The notes under the pieces: model-generated
The model's input: the letters and a program-made list of their open reading frames with translations, nothing else
Told to the model about the DNA's origin: nothing
Databases searched by the model: none
Made by a program: the position numbers and the translations under genes
NCBI RefSeq assembly: GCF_013282625.1
Contig: NZ_CP054020.1
Span: 620,001 to 684,000 of the forward strand
DNA: 64,000 nucleotides
Direction of reading: 5' to 3'
Source: Thiomicrorhabdus xiamenensis
GTDB taxonomy: Bacteria; Pseudomonadota; Gammaproteobacteria; Thiomicrospirales; Thiomicrospiraceae
Part shown: positions 55,323 to 64,000 of the stretch, piece after piece
How positions within the stretch are numbered: position 1 is the first letter of the stretch
Layout: every line of letters starts with the position of its first letter

Positions 55323-56468
55323 ATGAAGATTTGTTTTATCAGTCTTTCCAGAAAAAGAAAACGTTATTTTACTTTACTGGCCAACAGCGCGCCGAACGAA
55401 TGTGAAGCGAGTGTTATTCCGGGGATCAGACCTAATTTCACTTTACTGAAAAGTTTGTTGCATTTTCCTAAGCCACTTGGGTTTGAAGATGTTCATGCCC
55501 GCCGGCAAGTCATTAATTATCCGACCCTGAATAAATTCAAACCACTGTCCGCGTTGCTTTTGGCTGTAAACGCCTATGCGGAAACCGTTCGGTATTATTA
55601 TTTTAAAAGCCTTTTCATGCAACAGCAGTGCGATTATCTAGGGGTATGGAATGGTCAAAAACCGCCTTATTCTACGGTGGCTAAAGCCGCTATCGATTGC
55701 GGTATGCAGGTGACCTATTTCGAAAACGGCGGTTTACCGGATACGACCACGGCGGATAATAAGGGCGTGAATGCTTGGAACAGCTTGCCGAGAAATATCG
55801 ATTTTTATTTGCAGTATGCGAGCGATAATTCGAATAGCCGGGTAGACGAAGAAGCGGTAGAAGCAGAAAGCGTTTCTCAGCCGTATATTTTTGTTCCTCT
55901 ACAGGTCGAATCCGATACCCAGGTGGTTCTGCAGACGACGTGGGTGAAAGGCAATATTGCTTTGCTGGAAGCAGTTGCTGAGGTTTTTGGTCCTTATATC
56001 GAAAAAGGCTGGAAGGTCTTGGTTAAAGAGCACCCTAAGGCAAGAACCTCAAGCAAGGATTTTCAGCATAAAGGGTTTGAGTTCGTCGGCAGCGGCGATG
56101 TTGCGACCTATATTAAAGACGCATCGGCTGTAGTGACCATTAACTCAACGGTTGGGCTTGAAGCATTGCAAATGAATAAAAATGTCGTCGTTGTTGGAAA
56201 TGCGTTGTATGGAATTGAAGGGCTGAGTTTTGTCGCCACAAACCCATTGACGTTAAAGTCGGCGATTGATTCTGCGGTTACGCTGCCTTTTAATCTATCA
56301 GCCAAGGAGGCGTTTTTCCGTTTTCTTGATGAAGTCTATTACATTCCGGGCGATTGGCGTCGGTTTGATGAGTTGGATGAAGCGCATTTCCGTGCATTAT
56401 GGATGCGTATTCTTAAACAGGATACGATGGCAAAATTGGCTAACGATAAAGCTGAAGGATCAGTTTGA
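55323..56468 (+). CDS. Capsule-type polysaccharide biosynthesis protein (Kdo-transferase-like)
   Basis: 381 aa. The C-terminal half has features of the KpsS/KpsC capsule family: YIFVPLQVESDTQ, VLVKEHPKA, VTINSTVGLEALQMNKNVVVVG and YGIEGLS. Those proteins link Kdo to the lipid anchor of capsules. The N-terminal half includes YFENGGLPDTTTADNKG. It is the first gene with normal base composition after the AT-rich membrane protein and overlaps the next gene by 4 bases. Confidence 0.8.
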   Translation: MKICFISLSRKRKRYFTLLANSAPNECEASVIPGIRPNFTLLKSLLHFPKPLGFEDVHARRQVINYPTLNKFKPLSALLLAVNAYAETVRYYYFKSLFMQQQCDYLGVWNGQKPPYSTVAKAAIDCGMQVTYFENGGLPDTTTADNKGVNAWNSLPRNIDFYLQYASDNSNSRVDEEAVEAESVSQPYIFVPLQVESDTQVVLQTTWVKGNIALLEAVAEVFGPYIEKGWKVLVKEHPKARTSSKDFQHKGFEFVGSGDVATYIKDASAVVTINSTVGLEALQMNKNVVVVGNALYGIEGLSFVATNPLTLKSAIDSAVTLPFNLSAKEAFFRFLDEVYYIPGDWRRFDELDEAHFRALWMRILKQDTMAKLANDKAEGSV

Positions 56469-57283
56469 TGGTAAAAAGGTTGTTTTACGTTTTATTGGTT
56501 CAAATTCAGTGGTTTTTTCGATCTTTTCTGGCAAATCGAAAGCATCGGTTTGCACGACCTCTGATCATTAACCTGACTTCTTTTCCTCCGCGATTCAAGA
56601 CTTTGCACCTCACGCTCAAGGCATTGTTATTGCAAAGAGTCAAACCGGATGACGTCGTTCTATGGCTGTATGCCGAGGATATTGAGCAATTACCGCAATC
56701 GGTATTGGCGCTGCAAAAAGATGGTCTGTCAATCAAATCGGTCGAAAAGGATATACGTTCCTACAAAAAACTGGTTCCGGCGCTGAATGAATTTCCGGAT
56801 GCGTTCCATGTTACCGTTGATGACGATGTCTACTACCCTCGAGACTTGCTACAGGGACTTGAACGAGAATACCAGCCTGAGACAAAAGAAATTCTTTGTT
56901 ACAGGGCCAACCGGATGACATTCAATGCGGACGGTCGGGTGAAGCCTTATATTGAGTGGGATTTTAATATTGATGGTGGTCCGGCATCCGACAAAATTTT
57001 ATTCACCGGCGTTGGAGGCGTGCTTTATCCGCCTCAGTGTATGGATGAGCGTGTTTTGACGGAAGACTATATGTCTTTTGCGCCTTATTCCGATGATCTT
57101 TGGTTTTACTGGATGATCCGAATTAATGGTTATCAGGTTCGAAAAATAGGGCCGGCTAAGAAATATGTTACTTGGAAAGGAACTCAGGCGCAGTCGCTTT
57201 GGCGGACCGCTAATAACCTTCAGTCAGAAAATCAGAACGATTTGACTATTGAAAGACTGAATCGACGGTTCCCATTACTTTAA
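56465..57283 (+). CDS. Putative glycosyltransferase
   Basis: 272 aa. Starts with a short hydrophobic segment, then INLTSFPPRFKTLHLTLKALLLQ, a nucleotide-sugar acid motif VTVDDDVYYPRDLL, and a C-terminal SDDLWFYWMIRINGYQVRKIG. The pattern fits a GT-A-fold glycosyltransferase of a small uncharacterised family in polysaccharide loci. It is likely cytoplasmic, facing the inner membrane. Confidence 0.72.
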   Translation: MMVKRLFYVLLVQIQWFFRSFLANRKHRFARPLIINLTSFPPRFKTLHLTLKALLLQRVKPDDVVLWLYAEDIEQLPQSVLALQKDGLSIKSVEKDIRSYKKLVPALNEFPDAFHVTVDDDVYYPRDLLQGLEREYQPETKEILCYRANRMTFNADGRVKPYIEWDFNIDGGPASDKILFTGVGGVLYPPQCMDERVLTEDYMSFAPYSDDLWFYWMIRINGYQVRKIGPAKKYVTWKGTQAQSLWRTANNLQSENQNDLTIERLNRRFPLL

Positions 57284-57307
57284 AAACTTAACGGGCATAG
57301 TGAAAAG

Positions 57308-58297
57308 ATGATCAATGCAATCAATATCGGCGGTTGGAATGTAGGCAACGGCGCCATTGTCGAATGGCTGGATAGTATTGATCAGGTGGCGCGAATTCAA
57401 GGTGAGTTTAATATAACGCGCGCGCCGGGCGGAGTCTTGGATCTGCTTGCGGAGCAGGATCCGGAACGAAAAAAACAGCTTATTAAAGCTCTTGCCTCAC
57501 AATGTGATAAGGGCATGCTGAGAGGGTTCAAAAGAAAAGTTCGCGGCCTTTTTTTCAAGCGTAAACGGGATTTGGAATATAAAAACCTGTACGAATTCCA
57601 TCGAGGGCTTAAAACAACTTTGCTCGAGCATCAGGCGCTTTTAAAGAGCAAAGCTTCTTTTGACGAGTTCGATCTGTGGAGAAAGTGGTTGGCTTCACTA
57701 GCGGAGCTTTATCCCAGTGATCAGGAAAGCAAGGTTTTACTGTTTCAAAACCCTTTTTTCTACGATGAAACGTTTGATCTTCATTCCAAGGTTTGGCCGG
57801 AACTGTTTAATCCATACAAATTGATTTTTGTGCATCGGGATCCCCTTGATCAATGGTCCGATATCGTGACGAAGAAAGAACACTTGATGACCAGGAGTAC
57901 GATCACCGGATCCCGTCCTTTCAAAGGAACTGAGGAAATGCATCCTGCCGATCGTTTCCTGCATATTGCCAAAAACAACTATCTGGCCCGTTTAAGAATG
58001 GCAAAAGAATATACCAGAGAGAGCTTGATTGTTTTCTCATTCGAGGATTTCATTAACAGCCATGATTTTGTAGCGAGAGAGTTACTGAATTTCTTGGATG
58101 TCGAGCAATCGCCGCGAAAACAATCTTCCTTTGATCTATCTGTTTCACGAAAGAATATTGGAATAGGTAAAAATAATGCCGAAGCTCTACAGCTTCTGGA
58201 AGGCAAAGATTATGTTTTGGAAGAGTTGTATGATTTACGCGACAAACTGATTAATACAGAACAGTCTATAGTTCAGAAAAGATTTAAAAATATATAA
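57308..58297 (+). CDS. Sulfotransferase-family protein
   Basis: 329 aa. The 3'-phosphate-binding region KLIFVHRDPLDQWSDIV (Arg and Ser) is typical of PAPS-dependent sulfotransferases; the 5' end motif near the N-terminus (INIGGWNVGNGAIVEWL) is atypical. The C-terminus FEDFINSHDFVARELLNFLDV matches the family. It suggests that the surface polysaccharide is sulfated, or that a related group transfer takes place. Confidence 0.75.
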   Translation: MINAINIGGWNVGNGAIVEWLDSIDQVARIQGEFNITRAPGGVLDLLAEQDPERKKQLIKALASQCDKGMLRGFKRKVRGLFFKRKRDLEYKNLYEFHRGLKTTLLEHQALLKSKASFDEFDLWRKWLASLAELYPSDQESKVLLFQNPFFYDETFDLHSKVWPELFNPYKLIFVHRDPLDQWSDIVTKKEHLMTRSTITGSRPFKGTEEMHPADRFLHIAKNNYLARLRMAKEYTRESLIVFSFEDFINSHDFVARELLNFLDVEQSPRKQSSFDLSVSRKNIGIGKNNAEALQLLEGKDYVLEELYDLRDKLINTEQSIVQKRFKNI

Positions 58298-58325
58298 AAC
58301 TTTTGAGTGTGATGGTAGCTAAAAA

Positions 58326-59234
58326 ATGTCAAAGAGTTGGGTATTGAAATTTATAAAAAGAATTTTTAACTGCTGGTTTGGGACGTTGGAGCGCTTCCCT
58401 CAAGAAAATGGAATTACATTTCGACACCACCAGCCAGAAATTCCTAATATAGGTGATCATTTATGTTCGCCCCGTCATTACTTTTCGTTTAAAAATTCTA
58501 AAAATAATTTGATTATTCTCGGGGGGGGAGTGTTCTCTAACTATGGTGTTGATGAAGTTAAATTGAACTGCTTTGAACCTGAGAATGTAGTTTTATGGGG
58601 AGTTGGTGTATCTCTGAGAAATAAACAAGAAGCGCGGGCTGATTTATTGCCATACAGGGTTTGGGGGGTCCGAGATATTGATAGAACTGATGACGCTCAT
58701 TTTCTTCCTTGTGTTAGTTGTCTCAGTCCTATGCTTAATCGATCTGCAGCTGTAAGTGGGACGTTATTATTTTTAAATGCTGATCCTAATGTGGCACCAA
58801 ATAGTTTCAAAGAAAAATACAAGTCTCTGGCAGAGAAAAAAGGGTGGCGAGTACTCTTCAATAACTGTACGGAGTCTGAGATAGCTTTCGCTTTACAAAA
58901 TTGTAATCATATTATAACGAATTCTTATCATGCTTCCTATTGGGGGTTGCTGACGGGTCATAAAGTTACTGTTCTTGGATATTCATCCAAATTTATAAGT
59001 TTGTTAAATGCATTTGGTTTTAATAAGGATCATCTTTTTAGTATAAAAAGAGGTGATGGTGATAGCCTTTATGAAAGTTTAAGTTTTATTGAAGATGATA
59101 GGAATTCTGTATTTGTGAAAGATTATCAAAATTTTTTAATGGATTTCAGAAGGCGAAATGTAGAATTTGCAGAGAAGCTAGTAAATAATCATCTTGTTGA
59201 AGGGTTCGAGTTAAAAATTAATAGTTCTATCTGA
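58326..59234 (+). CDS. Polysaccharide pyruvyltransferase-like protein
   Basis: 302 aa. NIGDHLCSP near the N-terminus, LIILGGGVFSNYG, VVLWGVGVSLRN, YRVWGVRDIDRT and HIITNSYHASYWGLLTGHKVTVLG match the CsaB/pyruvyltransferase family. It would add ketal pyruvate to a sugar. The gene is clearly AT-rich compared with its left-hand neighbours, suggesting recent acquisition. Confidence 0.75.
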   Translation: MSKSWVLKFIKRIFNCWFGTLERFPQENGITFRHHQPEIPNIGDHLCSPRHYFSFKNSKNNLIILGGGVFSNYGVDEVKLNCFEPENVVLWGVGVSLRNKQEARADLLPYRVWGVRDIDRTDDAHFLPCVSCLSPMLNRSAAVSGTLLFLNADPNVAPNSFKEKYKSLAEKKGWRVLFNNCTESEIAFALQNCNHIITNSYHASYWGLLTGHKVTVLGYSSKFISLLNAFGFNKDHLFSIKRGDGDSLYESLSFIEDDRNSVFVKDYQNFLMDFRRRNVEFAEKLVNNHLVEGFELKINSSI

Positions 59235-59521
59235 AAATGATGTTTTTTATATATATTATGAATGTAAATTGCACTAACTAAACCATGTTTTACGGAAAAA
59301 GAGTGAAGTTTTAGGCAGATTTTAATTGTTTTCTTGGTTGACTAAAATGTTTTAGGGTTGTACTAGTTATTTGTTTGAATTTTTAAATTATAAGCTTTTC
59401 AAATTTTGTAATGTTCTTAAAAAATAGGTGAGTCGGTATCTAAATTAAAGCTTGAAGTAGGTCTGGAAGTAATTGGCGATATATAAGTTGGATATAATTG
59501 GTTAAATAGGGGGGGGTAAAA

Positions 59522-60271
59522 GTGTTGCATGTAGTTTGCTTAAAATGGGGGGATAAGTATTCCTCTGAATATGTTAATCGTTTATACAAGATGGTTAGGC
59601 ATAATCTAAAAAGGACTTTTAAATTTCATTGTATTACGGAGGATCCGCAAGGAATCGATTCTTCAATCCTTATTGAACAATTACCTAAAGTAGATTTAAA
59701 GGGGTGGTGGTATAAGTTAGCAATTTTCAAAAAAGATTTTTTGAATTTAGATGAGTCCGATAGGGTGCTTTTTTTGGACTTGGACATTGTTATAACGGGC
59801 CCTCTTGATCAATTAATTGACTTTGATGAAAGGTTTTGTATTACTCCTGGTGTGCTTAAGAATACTTACAACAGTTCAATTATGTGTTTTGACGCTGGAA
59901 AATATGGATTTATATGGGATTCTTTTTTGGCTCAGAAAGAATTGATTATGAATGAGATGCATGGAGATCAAGATTGGATCCAACACGTCTATAAAAACGC
60001 AGTAGTTTACCCGAAGTCTTTAGTAAAGTCTTTTAAACTTGATTTAGATTCTAAAATTAAATTTAAGTTTGGTAAATTAGGTAGATCTTTGAGAAAAAGA
60101 TACACTTTTTTTCTTCCAAGAGGAACTGTTCCATATCCAGTTGGAACAAGCGTTGTGTTATTTCATGGTAAGCCAGATCCACATGATGTTATGGAAAAGC
60201 CTTACGATATATATAGACGAGCGCCTTGGGTTAAGGATATTTATAAAGAGGTGGAATCTGAGTTTATTTAA
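59522..60271 (+). CDS. Putative GT8-like glycosyltransferase
   Basis: 249 aa. The motif RVLFLDLDIVITGPLDQL holds a DxD metal site in the GT8-type context, followed by NSSIMCFDAGKYGFIWDSF and HGDQDWIQHVY, and C-terminal VVLFHGKPDPHD. Start GTG 59522 after a G-run. Very AT-rich, like the gene upstream. It is separated from that gene by 287 bases of AT-rich sequence with no visible gene. Confidence 0.72.
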   Translation: MLHVVCLKWGDKYSSEYVNRLYKMVRHNLKRTFKFHCITEDPQGIDSSILIEQLPKVDLKGWWYKLAIFKKDFLNLDESDRVLFLDLDIVITGPLDQLIDFDERFCITPGVLKNTYNSSIMCFDAGKYGFIWDSFLAQKELIMNEMHGDQDWIQHVYKNAVVYPKSLVKSFKLDLDSKIKFKFGKLGRSLRKRYTFFLPRGTVPYPVGTSVVLFHGKPDPHDVMEKPYDIYRRAPWVKDIYKEVESEFI

Positions 60272-60316
60272 TTTGTTAGGTTTGCAAAAAATAGAAGTAT
60301 TGTAAGTAATTTAACA

Positions 60317-61219
60317 ATGAGAGTCTCAGTGAGTAACAAGTTTATTACAGTTATTATTCCAACTTATCGCGACTGGGATCGCTTAAAACTCTGCTTTGAC
60401 GCTTTGCAGAAACAGAGTTATCCGGCCGATTCTTTTGAGGTTATTGCGGTCAATAATGACCCGGAAGATCCTATTCCGGAATGGGATCTTCCGGAGAATT
60501 TCAAGATTCTTATAGAACCGAAGGTCGGCTCTTACGCAGCACGAAATAAAGGCGTAGAAAATGCGCTCGCGACTGATTCGGACTCGATTCTGGCATTTAC
60601 CGATTCAGATTGCATACCGAGTGAAACGTGGCTCGAGGCGTCTGTTGAGGAGATTGAAGCGGGCGCTGATCGGGTCGCTGGTAGGGTTGAACTATTCTAT
60701 CTTGATGATCAGAAACTGACTGCGGCTGAAAAATATGAAAAGGCCTTTATGTTCGACCAGAAAAAAAGTGCCAAGAGAGGGCTGACGGCCACCGCGAATC
60801 TGATTGTGCGCAGAGGCGCCTTTGATTATGTCGGCGAGTTTAACTCCGCAATGGTCTCCGGTGGAGATACTGAGTGGAGCCGCAGAGCGACCAAGAAGGG
60901 CGTTAATATCGTGTATTCCGAGGGCGCGATGGTTAAACATCCGGCGAGAAGTTCGTTGCAGGCAATTTTCAAGAAAGCGAAGCGGGTTGCCGGCGGTTCG
61001 GTGTTTATGAAAGACGGCCGCAGAAGATTGAAAGTATTTTCGCTTTTCAGAAGCCTGATTCCACCCGTGATTAAATATATTCGTTTGCTGTTTAGCCGCA
61101 AAGACTTGAGTGTTAACGAAGCCTCGGTTGCCTGTCTGGTTCTGTATTTCTTAAATATCTATAAGGGGTACACTAAATTTGGTGTTTCAACCGGTTTAAT
61201 GAAGCCGGAGAGAGAGTAA
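60317..61219 (+). CDS. Family 2 glycosyltransferase
   Basis: 300 aa. GT2 start (FITVIIPTYRDWDRLKLCFDAL), VGSYAARNKGVENA, the DxD-type motif AFTDSDCIPSETWL, and the acceptor-side GEFNSAMVSGGDTEWSRRA. One weak C-terminal hydrophobic stretch. It transfers a sugar in the surface polysaccharide pathway. Base composition returns to the chromosomal average here. Confidence 0.9.
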   Translation: MRVSVSNKFITVIIPTYRDWDRLKLCFDALQKQSYPADSFEVIAVNNDPEDPIPEWDLPENFKILIEPKVGSYAARNKGVENALATDSDSILAFTDSDCIPSETWLEASVEEIEAGADRVAGRVELFYLDDQKLTAAEKYEKAFMFDQKKSAKRGLTATANLIVRRGAFDYVGEFNSAMVSGGDTEWSRRATKKGVNIVYSEGAMVKHPARSSLQAIFKKAKRVAGGSVFMKDGRRRLKVFSLFRSLIPPVIKYIRLLFSRKDLSVNEASVACLVLYFLNIYKGYTKFGVSTGLMKPERE

Positions 61220-61233
61220 TCTCTGCATAAGGA

Positions 61234-61902
61234 TTACTCTCGTCTAAGCAACTTATCAACAAGGGTGCTGGCCCACCAACTGTCACTAAAGTTTTGCATG
61301 GTCTGTTTTCGATCATATTTGGTTTCAACCCATTCCATAAAATCCATTGGTTCTTCTTTATTGTCTTTCAGATAGGTTGCAAACAGGTGATCCAGTATGC
61401 CGGTTTTTGACTGCTTTATATGACCGTATTTAAAACTGAGTTGTGTTATCGCATCTTCAACCGGTTTGTTCTGAACCATTATCTGGTAAAACGTCGAAAC
61501 AATTCCTGCTCTATCTGCACCTGATTTGCAGTGCAAAGCAATGGGGTACTCTGCGGTCTCAAAAACGTGTTTGATATTGTTAATGACGGTTTTGGTCGGA
61601 AGGTCTCGAGAGTAGATACCCTGAATATCGATCATCTTCACGCCGTACTTTTCACAGGCTTCTATTTCGAGAGGGTAGGAACCATAGGGGTTTTTGCCTC
61701 TTAAATTCAGAATGGTTTTAATGCCTTTTTTGGACAGGTTGCGAATTTCAGCCGGAGAGGGTTGCGACATGCGCAAAGCCTGATTATCAATCCAGTATTT
61801 ATTGAAAAATGTCATCGCTCTTAAAAAGCCATGGTCGGTAAAGTACATACTTAAGTAGGCTTTTATTCTATTCCCAAGCGTTTTGAGATGGTATTTATGC
61901 AT
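61234..61902 (-). CDS. Dual-specificity/tyrosine phosphatase-like protein
   Basis: 222 aa. P-loop HCKSGADRAGIVS (Cys and Arg of the CX5R site) and NLSKKGIKTILNLRGKNPYG upstream, as in the fused DSP/PTP family seen in polysaccharide and lipid A loci. Target may be a protein tyrosine or a lipid/sugar phosphate. It abuts the GT39-type gene upstream on the same strand. Confidence 0.85.
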   Translation of the reverse strand: MHKYHLKTLGNRIKAYLSMYFTDHGFLRAMTFFNKYWIDNQALRMSQPSPAEIRNLSKKGIKTILNLRGKNPYGSYPLEIEACEKYGVKMIDIQGIYSRDLPTKTVINNIKHVFETAEYPIALHCKSGADRAGIVSTFYQIMVQNKPVEDAITQLSFKYGHIKQSKTGILDHLFATYLKDNKEEPMDFMEWVETKYDRKQTMQNFSDSWWASTLVDKLLRRE

Positions 61903-63350
61903 CAGTTTTTCCAGTTGCCTTCTAATGTCGTCCAGTAGATTGTGTGTTTTATGCCTGGAAGAAATTTGTATTCGGTCGTGTGTGATTGGTAGGTCAATTT
62001 TGTCACATCGATATTTCGTTTCTGCAGCCAGGCGGCAAAACGGTTTTCCTTACAGTTTTCCGATTCGCAGACAAGCAGCAGTGTACCGGTATGATTAACC
62101 TTGCTGACGTATTTTCTCCCGTTGCTGATAGCGGCATTCGGGAAATAGATTCGCAGGTTGCCGGCCAGTACATGACTGTCGGCAAAAATCACGGCTGGTT
62201 CGCTTGCAAGCTGGGTTTTGATGTAATTCAGCTGTTCGGGGAAAGGCAGGTTGGGGCGGCTGACTTTTTCCGTGTATTGTGCCAGAGGCGTCCGCATCGG
62301 TAGCACAAACATCATTACCGCCAAAAAGAAGATGCCGATATTTCTAAAGGTCTTATAGGCGCGATCGGATGGATTGATTGTCATGGCTACCAGAATCGGT
62401 ACAAACGGCAAGAGCGGGTGGAACCAGCGGTCTTTAACGTGCTGTGCACCTGAGGCAATGACAAAGATAACGAGAATCAGCCAGACAAAGAAGAATAAAG
62501 TCAGAAGCAACTTTTTATCGTCTTTTTCAACCAGGTTGTCACCTTGGTCTTTTTTATTGATCAGAAGGGTTAATGCGAAAAGCCACAGCGGAGACAGGAA
62601 GACCAGACCGGCCATCAGTGTTGCGCCAAGACTTTGCATCAGTCCCGATGATTCGCCCATTTGCAGTTTATTGGTGCCGGAAGTGGCTGCCTGCAAGTGG
62701 TCGAGCATCCAGAGACCGTGCGGAAGGAAAACTACAAGAGCGGCCAGAATGCTGACGATCAGGTATTTGTTAAACAGTATGCTTCGGTGTTTGGAGAGCA
62801 AAATGGTCAGAATCAGCGCCGAGACAAACAGCACGATATTGTATTTGCTCATCATTCCGAGTCCGACGGCAATTCCGAGAAGCAGGTAGTTTTTCAGGCT
62901 GGCGTCACGGGTGACGCGTAGTGTTTGCCATAGGATCAGAAGTGCCATTAGCCCCGACAGCGAAGAGTGGCTTAAATCACGCTGTGACTCAAAGACATAT
63001 TGCGGGATCAATGCCATCGCAATGACGGCAACGACAAGCTGCTTGGAGGACAGTTTGAAGAATTCGCCGATCTGCAGAATCGTCCATACCATCAAGGTCA
63101 GAATACCTACCTTGATGGCTCCGGTTGCAAACAGGCTGGGGCCGAAAACTTGTGCCACCGGATAGATCAACCAGCTGTATAGCGGCGGTTGTGGGCCATA
63201 TCCCAGCAACAAGTATTGACTGGCCAGAAGCTGTTCCGCTTGATCGTAATCGGCAGTACCCGAAACCAGGTATTGCGTAATTTGGTTGATTGTGAAAAAC
63301 AGAAAAGCCAATAGAGTGATTTTGGCTTTTAAGTCCAGTTGATTCTGCAT
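61902..63350 (-). CDS. GT39/ArnT-like membrane glycosyltransferase
   Basis: 482 aa, about 11-12 membrane helices. The N-terminal loop after helix 1 carries YDQAEQLLASQYLLLGYGPQPPLYSWL with the acidic catalytic motif, then a QRDLSHSSL segment. The family transfers sugars from polyprenyl phosphate donors on the periplasmic side, for example to lipid A or glycans. Its neighbour upstream is a GT2 that would make such a donor. Confidence 0.88.
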   Translation of the reverse strand: MQNQLDLKAKITLLAFLFFTINQITQYLVSGTADYDQAEQLLASQYLLLGYGPQPPLYSWLIYPVAQVFGPSLFATGAIKVGILTLMVWTILQIGEFFKLSSKQLVVAVIAMALIPQYVFESQRDLSHSSLSGLMALLILWQTLRVTRDASLKNYLLLGIAVGLGMMSKYNIVLFVSALILTILLSKHRSILFNKYLIVSILAALVVFLPHGLWMLDHLQAATSGTNKLQMGESSGLMQSLGATLMAGLVFLSPLWLFALTLLINKKDQGDNLVEKDDKKLLLTLFFFVWLILVIFVIASGAQHVKDRWFHPLLPFVPILVAMTINPSDRAYKTFRNIGIFFLAVMMFVLPMRTPLAQYTEKVSRPNLPFPEQLNYIKTQLASEPAVIFADSHVLAGNLRIYFPNAAISNGRKYVSKVNHTGTLLLVCESENCKENRFAAWLQKRNIDVTKLTYQSHTTEYKFLPGIKHTIYWTTLEGNWKN

Positions 63351-63375
63351 CGGTTCTAGCCTTTATTGAAGTGCG

Positions 63376-64000
63376 CTATTTGTTTTTATTAAAGTCGCTA
63401 TCATCCAGATTTTTGGTATCTCTTACCGTGTAATGACGTCTGTCCGCCGATGAGTAATAGGTTCTGGAAATCATTTCCCCTAAAACACCGGTCAGCAGGA
63501 ATTGCACGGACATCACCATAAACAGTACCGAGATAGTCAGTAGAGGGCGGGTTCCGATGTCTTCGCCCATCAGCTTGAGAATAAGCAGATAAGCCAATCC
63601 GATGGAACCGATGGCGCCGAAGCCCAAACCGATTTGCCCGAAAAAGTGCGCCGGGCGGGCACGGAATTTCATAAAGAAGAAGACCGACAGCAGGTCGATC
63701 AAAACACGGAATGTACGGGTAATGCCATATTTGGATTCGCCGTGCTGTCTTGCATGGTGAGTGACAACTTCTTCTTTGATCTTGGTAGGAAGGGTTTCAG
63801 TCGCCATCCAGGCCGGAATAAAACGGTGCATTTCGCCATACAGAGCGATGTTTTTAATAATTGAAGCCCGGTAGACTTTCAGGCTGCAGCCGTAATCATT
63901 CAGAGTGACGCCGGTGATTTTGGCGATCAGCTTGTTGGCGATGCGCGAAGGAATTTTTCTCAGAACCAGAGCATCCTTACGGTCTTTACGCCAGCCGGCA
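63376..64000 (-). CDS. Polyprenyl-phosphate glycosyltransferase (DPM1/ArnC-like), partial
   Basis: C-terminal about 208 residues; the 5' part lies beyond the window. The open frame reads through the window edge (IPSRIANKLIAKITGV, NDYGCSLKVYRASIIKNI). It has the GT2 DPM1-type middle (HRFIPAW, then HHARQHGESKYGI) and two C-terminal membrane helices. It should form a polyprenyl phosphate sugar donor for the GT39-like enzyme downstream (25 bases apart). Confidence 0.9.
   Translation of the reverse strand, partial: AGWRKDRKDALVLRKIPSRIANKLIAKITGVTLNDYGCSLKVYRASIIKNIALYGEMHRFIPAWMATETLPTKIKEEVVTHHARQHGESKYGITRTFRVLIDLLSVFFFMKFRARPAHFFGQIGLGFGAIGSIGLAYLLILKLMGEDIGTRPLLTISVLFMVMSVQFLLTGVLGEMISRTYYSSADRRHYTVRDTKNLDDSDFNKNK

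Noticed and set aside
1-64000. CRISPR arrays, insertion sequences, prophage genes
   Set aside because: No regularly spaced repeats, transposase motifs or phage structural genes were seen.

Overview
The window is a gammaproteobacterial chromosome segment of roughly 50 % GC. The gene types (ffs-dnaX-ybaB-recR order, a complete Tad pilus locus, argD-argF, msbA with an lpxL-like gene) fit an aquatic gammaproteobacterium. My best guess is the Thiomicrospira/Hydrogenovibrio/Thiomicrorhabdus group, but this rests on general resemblance only.

Layout. 1-4.8 kb: end of a TolC-type gene, then an RND membrane-fusion protein and an RND pump. 4.9-5.4 kb: a secreted GlcG/HbpS-like protein. 5.6-15.8 kb: a Tad/Flp pilus locus (flp, tadE-like, cpaB, cpaC, tadZ, tadA, tadB, tadC, tadD, tadG-like) with no prepilin peptidase, followed by tRNA-Ser(GGA). 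16.4-25.9 kb: a guanidine assimilation locus with an ABC permease and ATPase, a NikR-like regulator, two DUF1989 carboxyguanidine deiminase subunits, a urea/guanidine carboxylase preceded by a guanidine-II (mini-ykkC) riboswitch, and allophanate hydrolase. 25.9-31.3 kb (minus): a metallo-beta-lactamase-fold lipoprotein, glucokinase and a large GH15-like protein. 31.8-38.8 kb (minus): type III glutamine synthetase, a creatininase-family protein, an EamA exporter, a TIM-barrel protein, a lactonase-like hydrolase, a fatty-acid-desaturase-like protein and an ABC substrate-binding protein. 39.3-41.1 kb: a small secreted protein and an APC permease. 41.3-45.0 kb: SRP RNA, dnaX, ybaB, recR. 45.0-47.2 kb: an Ig-like-domain lipoprotein. 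47.2-49.3 kb: argF and argD (minus), with a candidate structured RNA upstream. 49.8-51.0 kb: ilvE and a zinc-finger protein. 51.1-53.7 kb: lpxL-like and msbA (minus). 53.9-64 kb: a surface polysaccharide locus with Kdo-transferase-like, glycosyltransferase, sulfotransferase and pyruvyltransferase-like genes, then a phosphatase, a GT39-type enzyme and a truncated GT2.

Main discovery. The regulator at 18335-18811 has the NikR architecture, but a gapless alignment with E. coli NikR shows three of the four nickel ligands replaced (H87 to Q93, H89 to Q95, C95 to T101). The same palindrome, KTATTAC-N14-GTAATAM, occurs three times: at 16379-16406 before the permease operon, at 38861-38890 before the substrate-binding protein, and at 34019-34046 before the creatininase/glutamine synthetase operon. 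The geometry matches NikR operators (two half-sites about two helical turns apart). It joins the guanidine genes and the 31.8-38.8 kb genes into one predicted regulon, and reunites the ABC permease and ATPase with their binding protein about 20 kb away. The carboxylase and allophanate hydrolase carry the guanidine-II riboswitch as a second level of control. The predicted system takes up a guanidino or related nitrogen compound, degrades it through carboxyguanidine and allophanate to ammonia and CO2, and may capture ammonia with a dedicated type III glutamine synthetase. The roles of the desaturase-like, lactonase-like, TIM-barrel and creatininase-like proteins are unknown.
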